Positions 1 through 10,068 are shown, counted from the first letter of the stretch. The stretch: 64,000 nucleotides of DNA from Aggregatibacter actinomycetemcomitans (GCF_003130205.1 NZ_NRDF01000006.1:1-64000), one strand, 5' to 3'. Made by a program: numbers and translations. Notes: generated by a model from the sequence alone, not told the origin.

Positions 1-124
1 CTCAGTGTCTGGCACTTGGGACAGGTTCAATTTCTTACCCTGATTTTATGATTTAACTTTATCGGTTGAGATACAAGGGACAGGCTTTAAAGCCAAATTC
101 ACGAAAATTCAAAAGGATATATTT
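1..124. other. Upstream region of galK
   Basis: No reading frame here can be assigned to a protein. All three forward frames hit a stop within about 60 bases, so this could be the tail of an upstream gene (galT would be usual) or plain intergenic DNA. An AAAGGA ribosome binding site precedes the galK ATG. The word GACAGGCTTTAAAGCC near position 84 resembles one arm of the hairpin found after metG. Confidence 0.4.
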
Positions 125-1279
125 ATGCCCTCAATTGAAAAATCCCAACACATTTTCACCCAAAAACACCATAAACAGCCCGAACTCACCATTTACGCAC
201 CCGGTCGCGTCAATATCATCGGTGAACATACCGACTACAACGACGGTTTCGTGATGCCTTGCGCCATTAACTACGGCACGGCGATTGTCGGGGCGAAGCG
301 TCATGATCATGTTTGGAACGTCTATGCCGCCGACTTGGATTTATCCGATGAATTTTCCCTTGACGGCGAGATTCCTCAAAGTGAACAAAAATGGGCGAAT
401 TATGTGCGTGGCGTAGTGAAATTTATTCAGGAGCGTTGCCCGAATTTCAAACAGGGCGCGAATTTGGTGATTTCCGGCGATGTGCCTCATTCTTCGGGTT
501 TAAGTTCATCGGCGGCGCTGGAAGTGGCGACCGGCAAATTCTGTCAGCAACTGGGCGATTTGCCTTTGAGCCATACGGAGCTTGCGCTCATCGGGCAGCA
601 AGCGGAAAACAAATTCGTGGGCGCCAACTGCGGCAATATGGATCAGCTGATTTCCGCTCTTGGAGAACAAGATCATTTATTGATGATCGACTGCCGTAGC
701 CTTGAAACCCTGCCGACGCCCGTGCCGCATGATGTGGCGGTGATTATCGTGAATTCCAATGTGCCGCACGATTTGGTGACGGGCGAATACAATACCCGTC
801 GTCAGCAATGTGAACGCGCGGCGGCATTTTTCGGCGTGAAAGCCTTGCGTGATGTTTCTGTGGCGCAATTTAACGAAAAAGAAGTAGAACTGACCGTACT
901 TGATCCTTTAGTTGCCAAACGTGCACGCCATGTGGTGACGGAAAATCAACGGGTGCTGGAGGCGGTAGAAGCCTTTAAGCGTAATGATTTAACCCGTCTT
1001 GGCGAATTAATGGGACAATCGCATGATTCTATGCGCGATGATTTTGAAATCACCGTGCCGCAAATTGATTATCTGGTGGAGCTGGCGCAATTGGTTATCG
1101 GTAAAAACGGCGGCGCTCGCATGACCGGCGGCGGTTTCGGTGGTTGTATCGTCGCCCTTGCTCCTCATGACAAAGTGGACGCCGTACGCCACATTATTGC
1201 GGAAAATTACGAAAAAAAGACAGGTTTGAAAGAAGATTTCTATGTTTGCACCGCTTCGCAAGGAGTACGCGTATGCTAG
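125..1279 (+). CDS. galK: Galactokinase
   Basis: Phosphorylates alpha-D-galactose with ATP to galactose 1-phosphate, the committed step of the Leloir pathway in the cytoplasm. The 384-residue protein is the normal family length. It has the galactokinase signature [15 protein letters not shown] at residues 27-41, the GHMP-kinase ATP loop [12 protein letters not shown] near 124-135, the catalytic aspartate D173 in [13 protein letters not shown], and the C-terminal GHMP motif MTGGGFGG at 333-340. The ATG follows an AAAGGA sequence. The 3' end overlaps the galM start by 7 bases, so the two are translationally coupled. The identification is secure. Confidence 0.98.
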   Translation: MPSIEKSQHIFTQKHHKQPELTIYAPGRVNIIGEHTDYNDGFVMPCAINYGTAIVGAKRHDHVWNVYAADLDLSDEFSLDGEIPQSEQKWANYVRGVVKFIQERCPNFKQGANLVISGDVPHSSGLSSSAALEVATGKFCQQLGDLPLSHTELALIGQQAENKFVGANCGNMDQLISALGEQDHLLMIDCRSLETLPTPVPHDVAVIIVNSNVPHDLVTGEYNTRRQQCERAAAFFGVKALRDVSVAQFNEKEVELTVLDPLVAKRARHVVTENQRVLEAVEAFKRNDLTRLGELMGQSHDSMRDDFEITVPQIDYLVELAQLVIGKNGGARMTGGGFGGCIVALAPHDKVDAVRHIIAENYEKKTGLKEDFYVCTASQGVRVC

Positions 1280-2307
1280 AACAACGTGCACAAAGCATTG
1301 CACCGGACGGCTTGCCGTTTAACCTGTTTACCTTGCAAAACGCACAAGGTATGCGCGTGCAATTTACCGACTGGGGCGCGACCTGGACTTCTTGTTGCGT
1401 GCCGGTGAACGGCGCATTGCGCGAGGTTCTGCTGGGCTGCAAATTAGAAGATTATCCCATTCAGCAAGCGTACCTCGGGGTCAGCGTAGGGCGTTACGCC
1501 AACCGTATCGCTAACGCACAATTTCCGTTGAATGGCAAAGTTGTACGCTTAACTGCCAATCAAGGCAAACACCAGCTGCACGGCGGAAACGGCTTTGATA
1601 AACGCCGTTGGGCGTTGGAAAAGTGCGGTGAAAATTTTGTGTGTTTTTCACTGCATTCCGCCGATGGTGATCAGGGTTTTCCCGGCAATGTGAAAGCCAC
1701 CGTGACTTACACCCTGACCGAGGAGAATTCGGTGAAAATCGAATATGCCGCCCAAAGCGATCAGGATACCGCGCTGAATTTAACCAATCATGCTTATTTC
1801 AATTTGGAAAATGCGACGCAGGGCGCAGATGTTCGCAATCACAGCTTGCGCCTCAACGCCGATTTTTATTTACCGGTGGATAGCGAAGGCATCCCGAACT
1901 CGCCGCTCAAACACGTTGTCGGCACCGGCTTTGATTTCCGCATGGCGAAGCCGATTAAACAGGATTTCTTGCAGGGCGAACAGCTTGCCGCCAAAGGCTA
2001 CGATCATTCCTTTATTGTGAATAAAGCCTGGCAAAAACCTTGTGTCCTGCTCACCTCTCCAAACGGCGATTTAAGCCTGGAAGTGCTGACTTCACAAGCC
2101 GCCTTACAGGTTTACACCGGCAACTTTCTTGCCGGCACCCCGACCCGCGAGGATGGGGAATACGCCGCTTACAGCGGCATTGCCCTGGAAACCCAATGCC
2201 TCCCTGACACCCCAAACCATCCCGAATGGCAAAATTACGGCGGCATCGTAAAAGCAGGCGAAGAATATTACCAATGGACGGAATATCGGTTTAAGGAAAA
2301 TCAATAA
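1273..2307 (+). CDS. galM: Aldose 1-epimerase (galactose mutarotase)
   Basis: Interconverts the alpha and beta anomers of galactose and supplies alpha-galactose to GalK. The start at 1273 is chosen because AAGGAG lies at 1260-1265 with ideal spacing and the ATG overlaps the galK stop. A start 27 bases earlier has no such support. The resulting 344 residues match the family length. Visible motifs are GRYANRI (73-79), LHGG (102-105), the catalytic histidine H173 in TNHAYFNL, and the catalytic glutamate E306 in [14 protein letters not shown]. An uptake word (AAAAGTGCGGT) lies just after the stop. It forms a galactose operon with galK. Confidence 0.97.
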   Translation: MLEQRAQSIAPDGLPFNLFTLQNAQGMRVQFTDWGATWTSCCVPVNGALREVLLGCKLEDYPIQQAYLGVSVGRYANRIANAQFPLNGKVVRLTANQGKHQLHGGNGFDKRRWALEKCGENFVCFSLHSADGDQGFPGNVKATVTYTLTEENSVKIEYAAQSDQDTALNLTNHAYFNLENATQGADVRNHSLRLNADFYLPVDSEGIPNSPLKHVVGTGFDFRMAKPIKQDFLQGEQLAAKGYDHSFIVNKAWQKPCVLLTSPNGDLSLEVLTSQAALQVYTGNFLAGTPTREDGEYAAYSGIALETQCLPDTPNHPEWQNYGGIVKAGEEYYQWTEYRFKENQ

Positions 2308-2403
2308 GATAAAAGTGCGGTGAAAATTTCACGTGTTTTTTGATTAACAGTTTTTATTTCTGTATAATCGGCGGCGTTTTAATGCGTTATCGCAAAATCT
2401 TAT

Positions 2404-2490
2404 GTCCGTGTGGTGGAATTGGTAGACACGTTAGGTTCAGGTCCTAATGCCTTAATCGGTGTGCAGGTTCAAGTCCTGTCGCGGACACCA
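2404..2490 (+). tRNA. tRNA-Leu, anticodon CAG
   Basis: The 87-nt sequence folds as a class II tRNA. The acceptor stem GTCCGTG pairs with CGCGGAC (one G-T pair), followed by discriminator A and an encoded CCA. The anticodon stem TTAGG/CCTAA holds the loop TTCAGGT, giving anticodon CAG. There is a long variable arm typical of leucine tRNA and a T-arm containing GGTTCAAGTCC. It lies between galM and a strong terminator. It is unrelated to the tRNA-Leu(TAA) fragment near 51.7 kb that marks the ICE end. Confidence 0.97.
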
Positions 2491-2496
2491 AATCAA

Positions 2497-2532
2497 AAAC
2501 GGTGCAGATCATCAAGGTCTGCACCGTTTTTT
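2497..2532 (+). terminator. Rho-independent terminator after tRNA-Leu
   Basis: A perfect 10-bp stem, ACGGTGCAGA / TCTGCACCGT, closes a 9-base loop and is followed by TTTTTT. It lies 7 bases after the tRNA CCA end and probably ends that transcript. It may also act on the convergent dsbI transcript. Confidence 0.9.
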
Positions 2533-2568
2533 ATTCTTGTTCAGCGACTTTATAAGGTGAGTCGCTAT

Positions 2569-4068
2569 TTATTCTTCAGTTAGAGAATAAAGTAAATTTT
2601 TGCCTTTTTCATAGCTAAGAATTTGCATTACACCATGCTTGAAAGTAATCCCCTGAGGGTTTTCAATACCATTAAATTCATAAACATGAGTGATTTCCTT
2701 TGTGATTGGATTTATTTCTAACACTTGAGAAAATTGCTTGCTTACCGCGTATAGATTCCCATTATAGGCAGTTAATCCTGTGATGTAATAATCACCTATA
2801 CTTTTTCCTTCTGTTAGCGCTATTCCCTTTTTTACCTTCGGGGTGAATTCTTCAGAAAGAATATTGTCACTTTTATCGAAGCGGGAAATTATGAGTTTCT
2901 GATTTTTTGAATTCGGTACAGTAGCTGTATAGATGCTATTGTTTTCCGGTAAGTAAGCCATTGATAGAACGTGAAATAGGCGCGAACGTACAGTGTTATA
3001 AGCACCACGGGCAGTTACAACATAATTATTTAGACCTTCTATAAAACTCGGATAGTTTTCTTTTGCAGTACGATTTGCATCTTCTTTAAAGAATACAAAA
3101 ATTTTGTTCCACCCTAGTACGCCAAACTCATTTTCATTGAAGAACGCACTGCCTACCGGTATACGCCCATTAGCTCCGTTTAAATGATCTAACACGGAAA
3201 AGCGTTGAATTTCACTTAATGTATCATTAAGTAAGTATAATCCCCATTTTTCGGTGGAAATAAAATACTTATCCTTTCCGTTATAAGCAATATCTGTTGC
3301 AGGGGCGTTTAGTGGTATGGTTATGGCTTCTTGTTTTTGAATCACTAATTTTCCGGTAGAAGACAATGGAGCTTGTCTTGCATCAGTCGTAAATTGCATA
3401 GCGGTTGTTGGTTGACTTGGCAAATCCGGTGCCTCTACATGCCAAGTATTGCGTAATGAAGTTGGTCTGCTAAGACGTTTCCAGCTTTCGGTAGTCCAGT
3501 ACCAATAGTCGGAATTAAACGATAATCTTGCAGGATTACTTACTCCCATATTCGGAGGAAGTCCCGTACTTATGAATGCCTGAACCATATTGCCGCAGAT
3601 GACAATCATGAATAGAACCATACATGTTTTACTTAATATGCTCAATTGCTTATGAGATTGACTAACAAAGTTGTAAATATCTTTAGTAAAACAAAAAATT
3701 AAGGCGACAAAAATGAGAACGACAGCATGGATTACCATCGGCCAGCTATAAGTATGAGCACCTAAAATTTCAGCCCACCAACCTTGATGAATATCCCATG
3801 CAAAGCTGCCGGAGGAATGTCTAAAGCCGGCAAATATGCCAAATACAGCGATAAATATTACCCAGCCGATATATTTAGGTTTCGGTCCATATCGTATTAT
3901 TAGGAAAGTAAACATTACTTCAGCGAACATTAGCATGCGGTGAGCCCAGCAAAGAATACAGGGAGACTCTTTATCAATAAAGCCCAGATAAAAAGAGGCA
4001 ACACCCAAGACCGTTGCAATAGAAAGCGCAGATAAGCTTAGTATTCCATTGAATATTTTTTCATTCAT
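2569..4068 (-). CDS. dsbI: DsbI-type thiol oxidase: DsbB membrane domain fused to periplasmic beta-propeller-like domain
   Basis: A 499-residue inner-membrane protein. Residues 1-170 carry about five hydrophobic segments and the DsbB-type motif CILC (C37/C40) at the periplasmic end of the first pair. Residues 200-499 form a soluble domain with repeated strand-rich segments, suggestive of a beta-propeller. This architecture is known for Campylobacter DsbI, which reoxidises periplasmic thiol partners using quinones. The second cysteine pair of classical DsbB is not seen: the periplasmic loop at about 82-110 has no cysteine, and the only others (C126, C149, C158) lie in membrane segments. AAGGAG precedes the start. 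It is 18 bases downstream of a small membrane gene, as in the dba-dsbI pair. The domain call is firm; the substrate is unknown. Confidence 0.8.
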   Translation of the reverse strand: MNEKIFNGILSLSALSIATVLGVASFYLGFIDKESPCILCWAHRMLMFAEVMFTFLIIRYGPKPKYIGWVIFIAVFGIFAGFRHSSGSFAWDIHQGWWAEILGAHTYSWPMVIHAVVLIFVALIFCFTKDIYNFVSQSHKQLSILSKTCMVLFMIVICGNMVQAFISTGLPPNMGVSNPARLSFNSDYWYWTTESWKRLSRPTSLRNTWHVEAPDLPSQPTTAMQFTTDARQAPLSSTGKLVIQKQEAITIPLNAPATDIAYNGKDKYFISTEKWGLYLLNDTLSEIQRFSVLDHLNGANGRIPVGSAFFNENEFGVLGWNKIFVFFKEDANRTAKENYPSFIEGLNNYVVTARGAYNTVRSRLFHVLSMAYLPENNSIYTATVPNSKNQKLIISRFDKSDNILSEEFTPKVKKGIALTEGKSIGDYYITGLTAYNGNLYAVSKQFSQVLEINPITKEITHVYEFNGIENPQGITFKHGVMQILSYEKGKNLLYSLTEE

Positions 4069-4086
4069 GTTTTGCTCCTTACTTAA

Positions 4087-4254
4087 TCAATAGGTAACAC
4101 CCGGAAGAATCATTGTTTTCGTCGCCATAAAGAATACAAAAAATGCACTTAATACGACTACGCATGTAATCCTATAGGCTATTTTTTCTCCTTTGGGCTT
4201 AGAAAAAATTAAATAAGCCGCAATCAAATATAAAAAAAGCTGTAACATTTCCAT
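4087..4254 (-). CDS. Small membrane protein, Dba-like partner of DsbI
   Basis: A 55-residue ORF (MEMLQLFLYLIAAYLIF...) with AAGGAG a few bases before its ATG. It has two hydrophobic stretches (about residues 3-18 and 30-45) separated by a basic segment containing SKPKGEK. It ends 18 bases before the dsbI start in the same direction, so the two are almost certainly co-transcribed. In Campylobacter, DsbI is encoded with a small protein, Dba, needed for its production. The arrangement matches, but homology at sequence level was not tested. It has no cysteine in the loops and one in the second hydrophobic segment. Confidence 0.65.
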   Translation of the reverse strand: MEMLQLFLYLIAAYLIFSKPKGEKIAYRITCVVVLSAFFVFFMATKTMILPGVTY

Positions 4255-4345
4255 ATATACTCCTTAAATTTATCTAGATTAAATGATATTCAGCTGTTAG
4301 TAAGTGAAGATAGAATCATTTAGTTATTCTATATTTTTCTTACAA

Positions 4346-5779
4346 CTAACCTAAATTGAACAGGAATTTCCACCACGCCATACCGATGGTTAAGTGGACG
4401 ATTAAGCTGCCGGAGGCGATGATCGCGCCGGCGGTCCACCAGGATTTGATGTCGTTATAGCCGGCACCAAATGCAATCGGACCCGGACCGCCGCCGTAGT
4501 GCGTGACGGAGCCACCGTAGGAGTTGGCAAATAACAAGCCTAATGCCAATAATTCTGTAGGGGCGCCGGCAACATGACCGACGGTCGCGAATACCGGTAC
4601 CATGGCGGCGACATACGCACCGCCGGAAGCGAATAAATAACGTACGGCAACGCTGAGGGTTAAGATCACGATAAGGGCTAAAGTGCCTTGTCCCTCAAAT
4701 TGTAGAACGGATTTTAAGGATTCGGCTAACCAGCCGAAGAATTGGGCTTTTTCAAGCAAGCCGGACATTCCGATGATACCGCCGTACCAAATTAAAGTAT
4801 TCCAGCCGCCTTTGCTTTTTAGAATGTCATCCCAAGACACGATATTCAGCACGATACAGCACACCATCACGATTAATGCCACGATGGTCGCGTTGACGTT
4901 TAACGCGGAGGAGAAAATCCAGCCGAAGAGGGCGATGACGAATAACACGATTAACGCTTTTTCGCGGAATGACATCGGGCCGAGTTCTTCCAAACCTTTT
5001 TTCGAGATGGCTTTGTTATCCACCTCTTTCATTTCCGGCGAGGAAACCCAGTAGCAGATTAACGGAATCACGAACAAGCACAGCAAGCCCGGTACGGACG
5101 CGGCTAAGAACCAGTGTAGCCAGTCAATGTTGAAGCCGAGAATCGGCGCCATTAAGGAAAGGGCGAGCGCGTTCGGCGCCATGGCGGTTAAGAAAATGTA
5201 AGATGTGGTTTTTACCACCATGTACACGTTCATCATCAAATAGCGACCGGCTTTTTTCGGACTTTTTTCCGGGTCGGAACCTAATGCTACCGCCACACTG
5301 TTAATGATAGGGAAAATAATCCCGCCCGAACGCGCGGTGTTGGACGGCGTTGCAGGGGAGAGCAGTAAATCCAGGAACATGGTCACATAACCCAAACGCA
5401 ATGTGGTGCTGCCCATGGCGCCGATCATGTGATAAGCGATACGTTTACCGAGACCGGTGATAACGAATGCCGAGCTTAATGTGAAGGCGGTGAAAATCAG
5501 CCAGGTGGTACCTGATTTATAGCCGTTGAGGATGTCGCCGGCTTTCAGAAATTCTGCTGCACCGTTAGTATTACCGATAATCGCGCCGGAAACCGCAACT
5601 GCCGCCAGCAAGATAACCGGCTCGCCGTACGGTTTTAGTACCAAACCGACGATGGTGGAGATATAAACCCCAAGTAAGCGCCAGGCGATCAGAGAAAGTC
5701 CCTCCGGCGCCGGCAAAATAAAGGTGACCAACGGTATGGCTACCAAGATCGCCAGTTTTGCATTTTTAGATAATGCCAT
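4346..5779 (-). CDS. citT: Citrate:succinate antiporter, DASS/SLC13 family
   Basis: A 477-residue inner-membrane carrier with about a dozen hydrophobic segments. It imports citrate in exchange for succinate during anaerobic citrate fermentation, feeding the citrate lyase encoded just upstream. Family-typical features are the SPATPSNTARSGGIIFPI stretch and the C-terminal ANSYGGSVTHYGGGPGPIAFG segment. The ATG overlaps the citXG stop by 14 bases, placing citT as the last gene of the cit operon. The family is certain; the citrate substrate is inferred from the operon. Confidence 0.93.
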   Translation of the reverse strand: MALSKNAKLAILVAIPLVTFILPAPEGLSLIAWRLLGVYISTIVGLVLKPYGEPVILLAAVAVSGAIIGNTNGAAEFLKAGDILNGYKSGTTWLIFTAFTLSSAFVITGLGKRIAYHMIGAMGSTTLRLGYVTMFLDLLLSPATPSNTARSGGIIFPIINSVAVALGSDPEKSPKKAGRYLMMNVYMVVKTTSYIFLTAMAPNALALSLMAPILGFNIDWLHWFLAASVPGLLCLFVIPLICYWVSSPEMKEVDNKAISKKGLEELGPMSFREKALIVLFVIALFGWIFSSALNVNATIVALIVMVCCIVLNIVSWDDILKSKGGWNTLIWYGGIIGMSGLLEKAQFFGWLAESLKSVLQFEGQGTLALIVILTLSVAVRYLFASGGAYVAAMVPVFATVGHVAGAPTELLALGLLFANSYGGSVTHYGGGPGPIAFGAGYNDIKSWWTAGAIIASGSLIVHLTIGMAWWKFLFNLG

Positions 5780-7178
5780 GTGAATTACCTCTTAAAGTTT
5801 GAAAGAAAATCATCAGTGCCAACAAATCGGCGCTACCGCCTGCGCTTAAATTTCGCGCGATGCAGGCGGCATCAAATTTCATTAAGGCTTGTGTCAGTTT
5901 CGCTTTATCCGACACAACGGTTTGATCTTCAAGCAGATCATGGGCTGTTTGCTGCACAAAATGTAACCCGTCCATCCCGCCGCGATGTACCACGTTCGTA
6001 TCGGCATTGGTCGCCATTAGGTGCAATAACAGAATGAGTAGGCAATGTTCACGATCCTGTTGATGATCCTCATCCAACAGCGGTAACAACGCCTGAATTT
6101 GTTGAAAGCCACTTTCCGCTTCGCCACGCGCACCGGTTAAACCGAATTGACGGAATAATCGAACGCCGGCGGTGCTCGGCAAATGGTCCGGATAATGCCG
6201 TAGTTCGGCAGTTAAGCCTTGCGCAAATTGCGCCACCAAATCGCAAATGGATTTAACCTCAAAAATCACCGCACTTTGCGATAAATCCTGTTGCTGCACC
6301 AAGCGCCCGATGGCGGTACACACCAAGCCGAAGGAAAAAATCGCGCCTTTGTGCGTATTCACGCCGTGAGTCGCTTTGAACATCGCCTTTTCGGCTAAAA
6401 CACCCAACGGACGAACCTGTGCCAGAATCTGCTCTGGCGGCAGAGACGCCGTTTGCATTCCTTTTAATACGAACGCCGTAAAAAAAGGCGTTAAACTGAC
6501 CGCACTTTGCTCGAAAGTTTGCAGGTTCATGTCCTTGTGCGCCCCGTTATTGACGGCATCTACCAAGCCCGGCTTCGGCGACAAACGGGCTTCCTGAACC
6601 AACGCCGAATAAGCCGCATTGCCGATTTGTTCCGCCAAATCATGTTGTTGCGCCCGTTTGTGCATTTCCGCCAGAATCTCCGGCACGGCATGAGTGCGCG
6701 ATCTGGCACACACTTTGGCATCCGCACCGCACACCAAACAGGTCCGCGGCGGCAGCCCGAAATCGCTTCGGCTAAGCAAATTGCCTTCATGATCGAACAC
6801 GTCCAAATCCCAAAGGCGGGCGAGGGGAAGGCTTTCTTCCAGTTCAATCATTGCCGCCTTCAACGCTTTGGCATCCATGGGCAACATAAAAAATGCCTCA
6901 TGTCCCGTTTCCAACGGACGAATCCGTTCTGCGCTCGGTGTCACGGCAAACTGCACAAAAAGTGCGGTGAGTTTTTCCAGCGTTTTTGCAAAAACATAAT
7001 CCAGCAGGGCATTTTTTTTCACGCCGCCCACGGCGGTCAGCGTGACGCAAAGCAACGTTTGACTGTACTGCGCCAACAGTTTTTGTTGCAGCAACGCACG
7101 CGCTTCCCGCGCAGATAAAAGCTGCTCAAGGGAGATTTCGGTTCCTGCCGTGGAAAAATGTTTTAGGGATATTGTCAT
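5766..7178 (-). CDS. citXG: CitX-CitG fusion: citrate lyase prosthetic-group transferase and synthase
   Basis: Two activities in one 470-residue protein. Residues 1-178 are CitX, which attaches the phosphoribosyl-dephospho-CoA group to the acyl carrier subunit CitD; CLVCGADAKVCARSR at 147-161 is its hallmark. Residues 181-470 are CitG, which makes the precursor 2'-(5''-triphosphoribosyl)-3'-dephospho-CoA from ATP and dephospho-CoA; EARLSPKPGLVD (197-207) and the later NADTNVVHRGG are typical. The same fusion is known in Haemophilus. It is preceded by a 174-base gap holding a GC-rich repeat and followed by citT with a 14-base overlap. Confidence 0.94.
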   Translation of the reverse strand: MTISLKHFSTAGTEISLEQLLSAREARALLQQKLLAQYSQTLLCVTLTAVGGVKKNALLDYVFAKTLEKLTALFVQFAVTPSAERIRPLETGHEAFFMLPMDAKALKAAMIELEESLPLARLWDLDVFDHEGNLLSRSDFGLPPRTCLVCGADAKVCARSRTHAVPEILAEMHKRAQQHDLAEQIGNAAYSALVQEARLSPKPGLVDAVNNGAHKDMNLQTFEQSAVSLTPFFTAFVLKGMQTASLPPEQILAQVRPLGVLAEKAMFKATHGVNTHKGAIFSFGLVCTAIGRLVQQQDLSQSAVIFEVKSICDLVAQFAQGLTAELRHYPDHLPSTAGVRLFRQFGLTGARGEAESGFQQIQALLPLLDEDHQQDREHCLLILLLHLMATNADTNVVHRGGMDGLHFVQQTAHDLLEDQTVVSDKAKLTQALMKFDAACIARNLSAGGSADLLALMIFFQTLRGNSHGII

Positions 7179-7255
7179 AAAAATAACTGTAAAAACGACC
7201 GCACTTTATGAATTTTTAGTCACTGCCACTTATTTTAGTAACCGTTACTTATTAC

Positions 7256-7330
7256 GATGGCACGCGTCTCCCGACGCGAGCCTTCATTTTCTTATTTTTT
7301 ATCAGCACGCGTCAGGAGACGCGCGCTATC
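7256..7330. repeat. GC-rich palindromic repeat (GATGGC...GCTATC family), copy 1
   Basis: A 75-bp unit starting GATGGCACGCGTCTCCCGACGC and ending with the inverted form GCGTCAGGAGACGCGCGCTATC. The two arms are imperfect inverted repeats of each other and each arm is itself partly palindromic, with about 27 bases between. Related units lie near 12.3-12.6 kb and 35.35 kb, always between genes. It sits between citF and citXG and could fold in the operon mRNA. Confidence 0.8.
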
Positions 7331-7352
7331 GGTTGAGCGAAGAAAGTCACCC

Positions 7353-8855
7353 TTATTCTTTCACCTGATAAACCGTATCAATCACCGAGCCATCACGATA
7401 CCGCACGACTGCCACAGGTTTGTCGGTAAATTCGATTTCTTTCGGTTTACCGGTGAGGCTGTAAGCGCGTTCGCACAGTTGCTCGATGGTGAATAACGGA
7501 ATGCCGGTGGCGGTTAAGGCTTCAATGAGATCCGGACGTTTCGGATTCACGGCGACGCCGTGGTCGGTGACTAAAATGTCGATATTCTCGCCCGGGGTAA
7601 CGCAGGTAATCACGTTTTCCACCACGGTCGGAATACGTCCGCGCACTAACGGTGCAACGATAATCGCCACTTGAGCGGAAGAAGCGGTGTCACAGTGACC
7701 GCCGGAGGCGCCGCGAATCACGCCATCGGAGCCGGTGAGTACGTTGACGTTAAATTTGGTGTCGATTTCCAAAGCGGAAAGAACGACTGCGTCTAAACGC
7801 TCTACGGAAGCGCCTTTGGAGCTGTAATTGGCATACTGGTTGGCGGACACTTCAATGTGGTTCGGGTTGCGCGCCAGGGATTCGGCGGCAACGGCGTCGA
7901 AACTTTGCACGTCGATGAGTTTTTTGATTAAGCCTTTTTCGTGCAGATCCACCATGCTGGCGGTGATCCCGCCGAGGGCGAAGTCGGCTTTAATGTCGTC
8001 GCGCACCATTTTTTCTTCAAGGAAGCGGGTGACCGCAAGGGAAGCGCCGCCGGTACCGGTTTGTAAGGAAAAACCGTCTTTGAAATAACCGCTGGCGAAA
8101 ATCACTTCGGCACATTTACGGGCGATGAGTAATTCGCGCGGGTTAGTGGTCATGCGGGTGGCACCGCCGCCGATTTTTTTCGGATCGCCCACGGCATCCA
8201 CTTGCACGATAAGATCCACTTGGTCTTGCGCAATGCTAATCGGGTGGTGTGGGTAGTCGGCAAATTCTTCCGTTAATAACACCACTTTATTGGCGAATTC
8301 CGCATCTACGCGGGCATAGCCGAGGGAGCCGCATTTGCTTTTACCGCTGAAGCCGTTGGCGTTACCGAATTTATCGCAACAAGGCACACCTAAAAATGCC
8401 ACGTCGATTTTCAGTTCGCCGGATTTCACCAAATGCACACGACCGCCGTGGGAGTGAATGTTGACCGGTTCATCCAATAAGCCGCGGGAAATTTCTTCCG
8501 CTAATTGACCGCGTAAACCGGAGGAATAGATTTTGGTGACCACGCCGTTTTTGATGTGTTCGATGATCGGTGAGTGGCTGTCGATGAGTGAACTGGAGGC
8601 AAGGGTTAAATTTTTGAAGCCCATTGCTGCGATTTTGTCCATCACCATGTTGACTACGAAGTCACCGGCGCGGAAGGCGTGGTGGAAGGAAACAGTCATG
8701 CCGTCTTTTAAACCGGAGCGTTTAATGGCGTCTTCTAAGGAGTCGCAGATTTTGCGATCTTTCGCCGTGCGGGCAAGGGATTCCGCTTTCGGTACTGCCT
8801 GATACACCGGACGATTGGCATTGAATTTTGCAATGCGTTGTTCTCTTGTTGTCAT
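7353..8855 (-). CDS. citF: Citrate lyase alpha subunit (citrate CoA-transferase)
   Basis: A 500-residue cytoplasmic subunit that swaps the acetyl group on the CitD prosthetic arm for citrate, forming citryl-CitD. Length and sequence fit the CitF family throughout, including the GGHCDTASSAQVAIIVAPLVRGRIP block and the N-terminal SFHHAFRAGDFVVNMV stretch. A GGGAG ribosome binding site precedes the ATG. It lies 14 bases after citE in the operon order citC-citD-citE-citF-citXG-citT. Confidence 0.97.
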   Translation of the reverse strand: MTTREQRIAKFNANRPVYQAVPKAESLARTAKDRKICDSLEDAIKRSGLKDGMTVSFHHAFRAGDFVVNMVMDKIAAMGFKNLTLASSSLIDSHSPIIEHIKNGVVTKIYSSGLRGQLAEEISRGLLDEPVNIHSHGGRVHLVKSGELKIDVAFLGVPCCDKFGNANGFSGKSKCGSLGYARVDAEFANKVVLLTEEFADYPHHPISIAQDQVDLIVQVDAVGDPKKIGGGATRMTTNPRELLIARKCAEVIFASGYFKDGFSLQTGTGGASLAVTRFLEEKMVRDDIKADFALGGITASMVDLHEKGLIKKLIDVQSFDAVAAESLARNPNHIEVSANQYANYSSKGASVERLDAVVLSALEIDTKFNVNVLTGSDGVIRGASGGHCDTASSAQVAIIVAPLVRGRIPTVVENVITCVTPGENIDILVTDHGVAVNPKRPDLIEALTATGIPLFTIEQLCERAYSLTGKPKEIEFTDKPVAVVRYRDGSVIDTVYQVKE

Positions 8856-8869
8856 CTTTCTTATCTCCC

Positions 8870-9745
8870 TTACTCTTCACGAATGCCTGATTTTGCGCGT
8901 TCTAACACGAGTTTCGCACGATCAATAATCGGCGCATCAATCATTTTGCCGTTTAATGAAACCACGCCGGAACCTTGTCTTTCCGCTTCTTCCGCCGCTT
9001 CAATAATGCGTTTTGCCTGATCCACGTCTTTTTGTGTCGGCGCGAACAAGTTGTGTAACAATTCAATTTGACGCGGATTGATTAAGGATTTGCCATCAAA
9101 GCCGAGCTGTTTAATTAGCGCCGCTTCTTTTAAGAAGCCCTCTTCATTGTTGGCGTTGGAATACACCGTATCAAAGGCTTGAATGCCTGCCGCACGCGCT
9201 GCCTGAAGAATGGAGCAGCGGGCGAATAAAAGCTCGATACCTTCCGGCGAACGTTCGGTTTTCAGATTACGTACATAGTCTTCTGCGCCCAAGGCAATGC
9301 CGATTAAACGCTTGGACGCGGTGGCGATTTGATTGGCTTGGGTAATGCCCAACGGCGATTCGATGGCAGCGAGCATTTTGGTGGAACCCACTTCACGCCC
9401 GCAGGCTTTTTCGATTTCGGTGATTTCGCGATCCATATCGATCACATCCTGTGCCGTTTCGGTTTTCGGCATCCGCACCACATCCACACCGGCACGCACC
9501 ACGATGTTTAAGTCCGCCACGCCGAATTCGGAATCCAATGGATTCACCCGCACCACGGTTTCAATGTCTTTATACAGCGGATGTTGCAGGGTGTGCGCCA
9601 CCAATAAACGGGCGGTATCTTTTTCTTTTAACGCCACCGCATCTTCCAGATCGAACATGATGGAATCCGGTTTATAAATAAAACTGTTACTTAACATTGC
9701 CGCATTTGAGCCCGGCACAAACAGCATACTTCTTCTTAATTTCAT
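8870..9745 (-). CDS. citE: Citrate lyase beta subunit (citryl-ACP lyase)
   Basis: A 291-residue TIM-barrel subunit of the HpcH/HpaI-CitE superfamily. It cleaves citryl-CitD to oxaloacetate and regenerates acetyl-CitD. The opening [11 protein letters not shown] and the metal-binding region [16 protein letters not shown] are family hallmarks, as is [10 protein letters not shown] in mid-protein. Its ATG overlaps the citD stop by 4 bases (ATGA), so the two are translationally coupled. Confidence 0.97.
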   Translation of the reverse strand: MKLRRSMLFVPGSNAAMLSNSFIYKPDSIMFDLEDAVALKEKDTARLLVAHTLQHPLYKDIETVVRVNPLDSEFGVADLNIVVRAGVDVVRMPKTETAQDVIDMDREITEIEKACGREVGSTKMLAAIESPLGITQANQIATASKRLIGIALGAEDYVRNLKTERSPEGIELLFARCSILQAARAAGIQAFDTVYSNANNEEGFLKEAALIKQLGFDGKSLINPRQIELLHNLFAPTQKDVDQAKRIIEAAEEAERQGSGVVSLNGKMIDAPIIDRAKLVLERAKSGIREE

Positions 9746-10029
9746 AGCACCGCCTCCCAGTTAATGTTTTCCTCTGTGGCGCGTAACACCGCCGCTTTCA
9801 CGCGTGCCTGTAACACGCAATCAAGGGCGCCCTTGTCCTCAATAATCACTTGTGCCGCGGTGACGTTCAATTTGTCCAGAACCGCGCGCACGGTGGCGTT
9901 GATTTGTTCACCGAATTGTTTGGCGACGGAGCTGTTGATTTCAATATCTAATGAATCAAAAGGCTGAATCCGCACTTGCACGTCACTGGATTCCAGCGTG
10001 CCCGCAACGGCTGCTTTCGTTATCTTCAT
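9742..10029 (-). CDS. citD: Citrate lyase gamma subunit (acyl carrier protein)
   Basis: A 95-residue acyl carrier subunit. The serine that receives the phosphoribosyl-dephospho-CoA arm is S14 in [10 protein letters not shown]. The arm is made and attached by CitXG and acetylated by CitC, all encoded in the same operon. Length is typical. The 3' end overlaps citE by 4 bases; the upstream gap to citC is 39 bases and holds an AAGGA-type ribosome binding site. Confidence 0.97.
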   Translation of the reverse strand: MKITKAAVAGTLESSDVQVRIQPFDSLDIEINSSVAKQFGEQINATVRAVLDKLNVTAAQVIIEDKGALDCVLQARVKAAVLRATEENINWEAVL

Positions 10030-10068
10030 AGGTTTTTCCTTCTATTGGGTGATAATTAAAAAACGTTT

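Noticed and set aside
4683-5054. Plus-strand 123-codon frame
   Set aside because: It lies wholly opposite citT, has no ribosome binding site and a biased composition typical of an antisense shadow.
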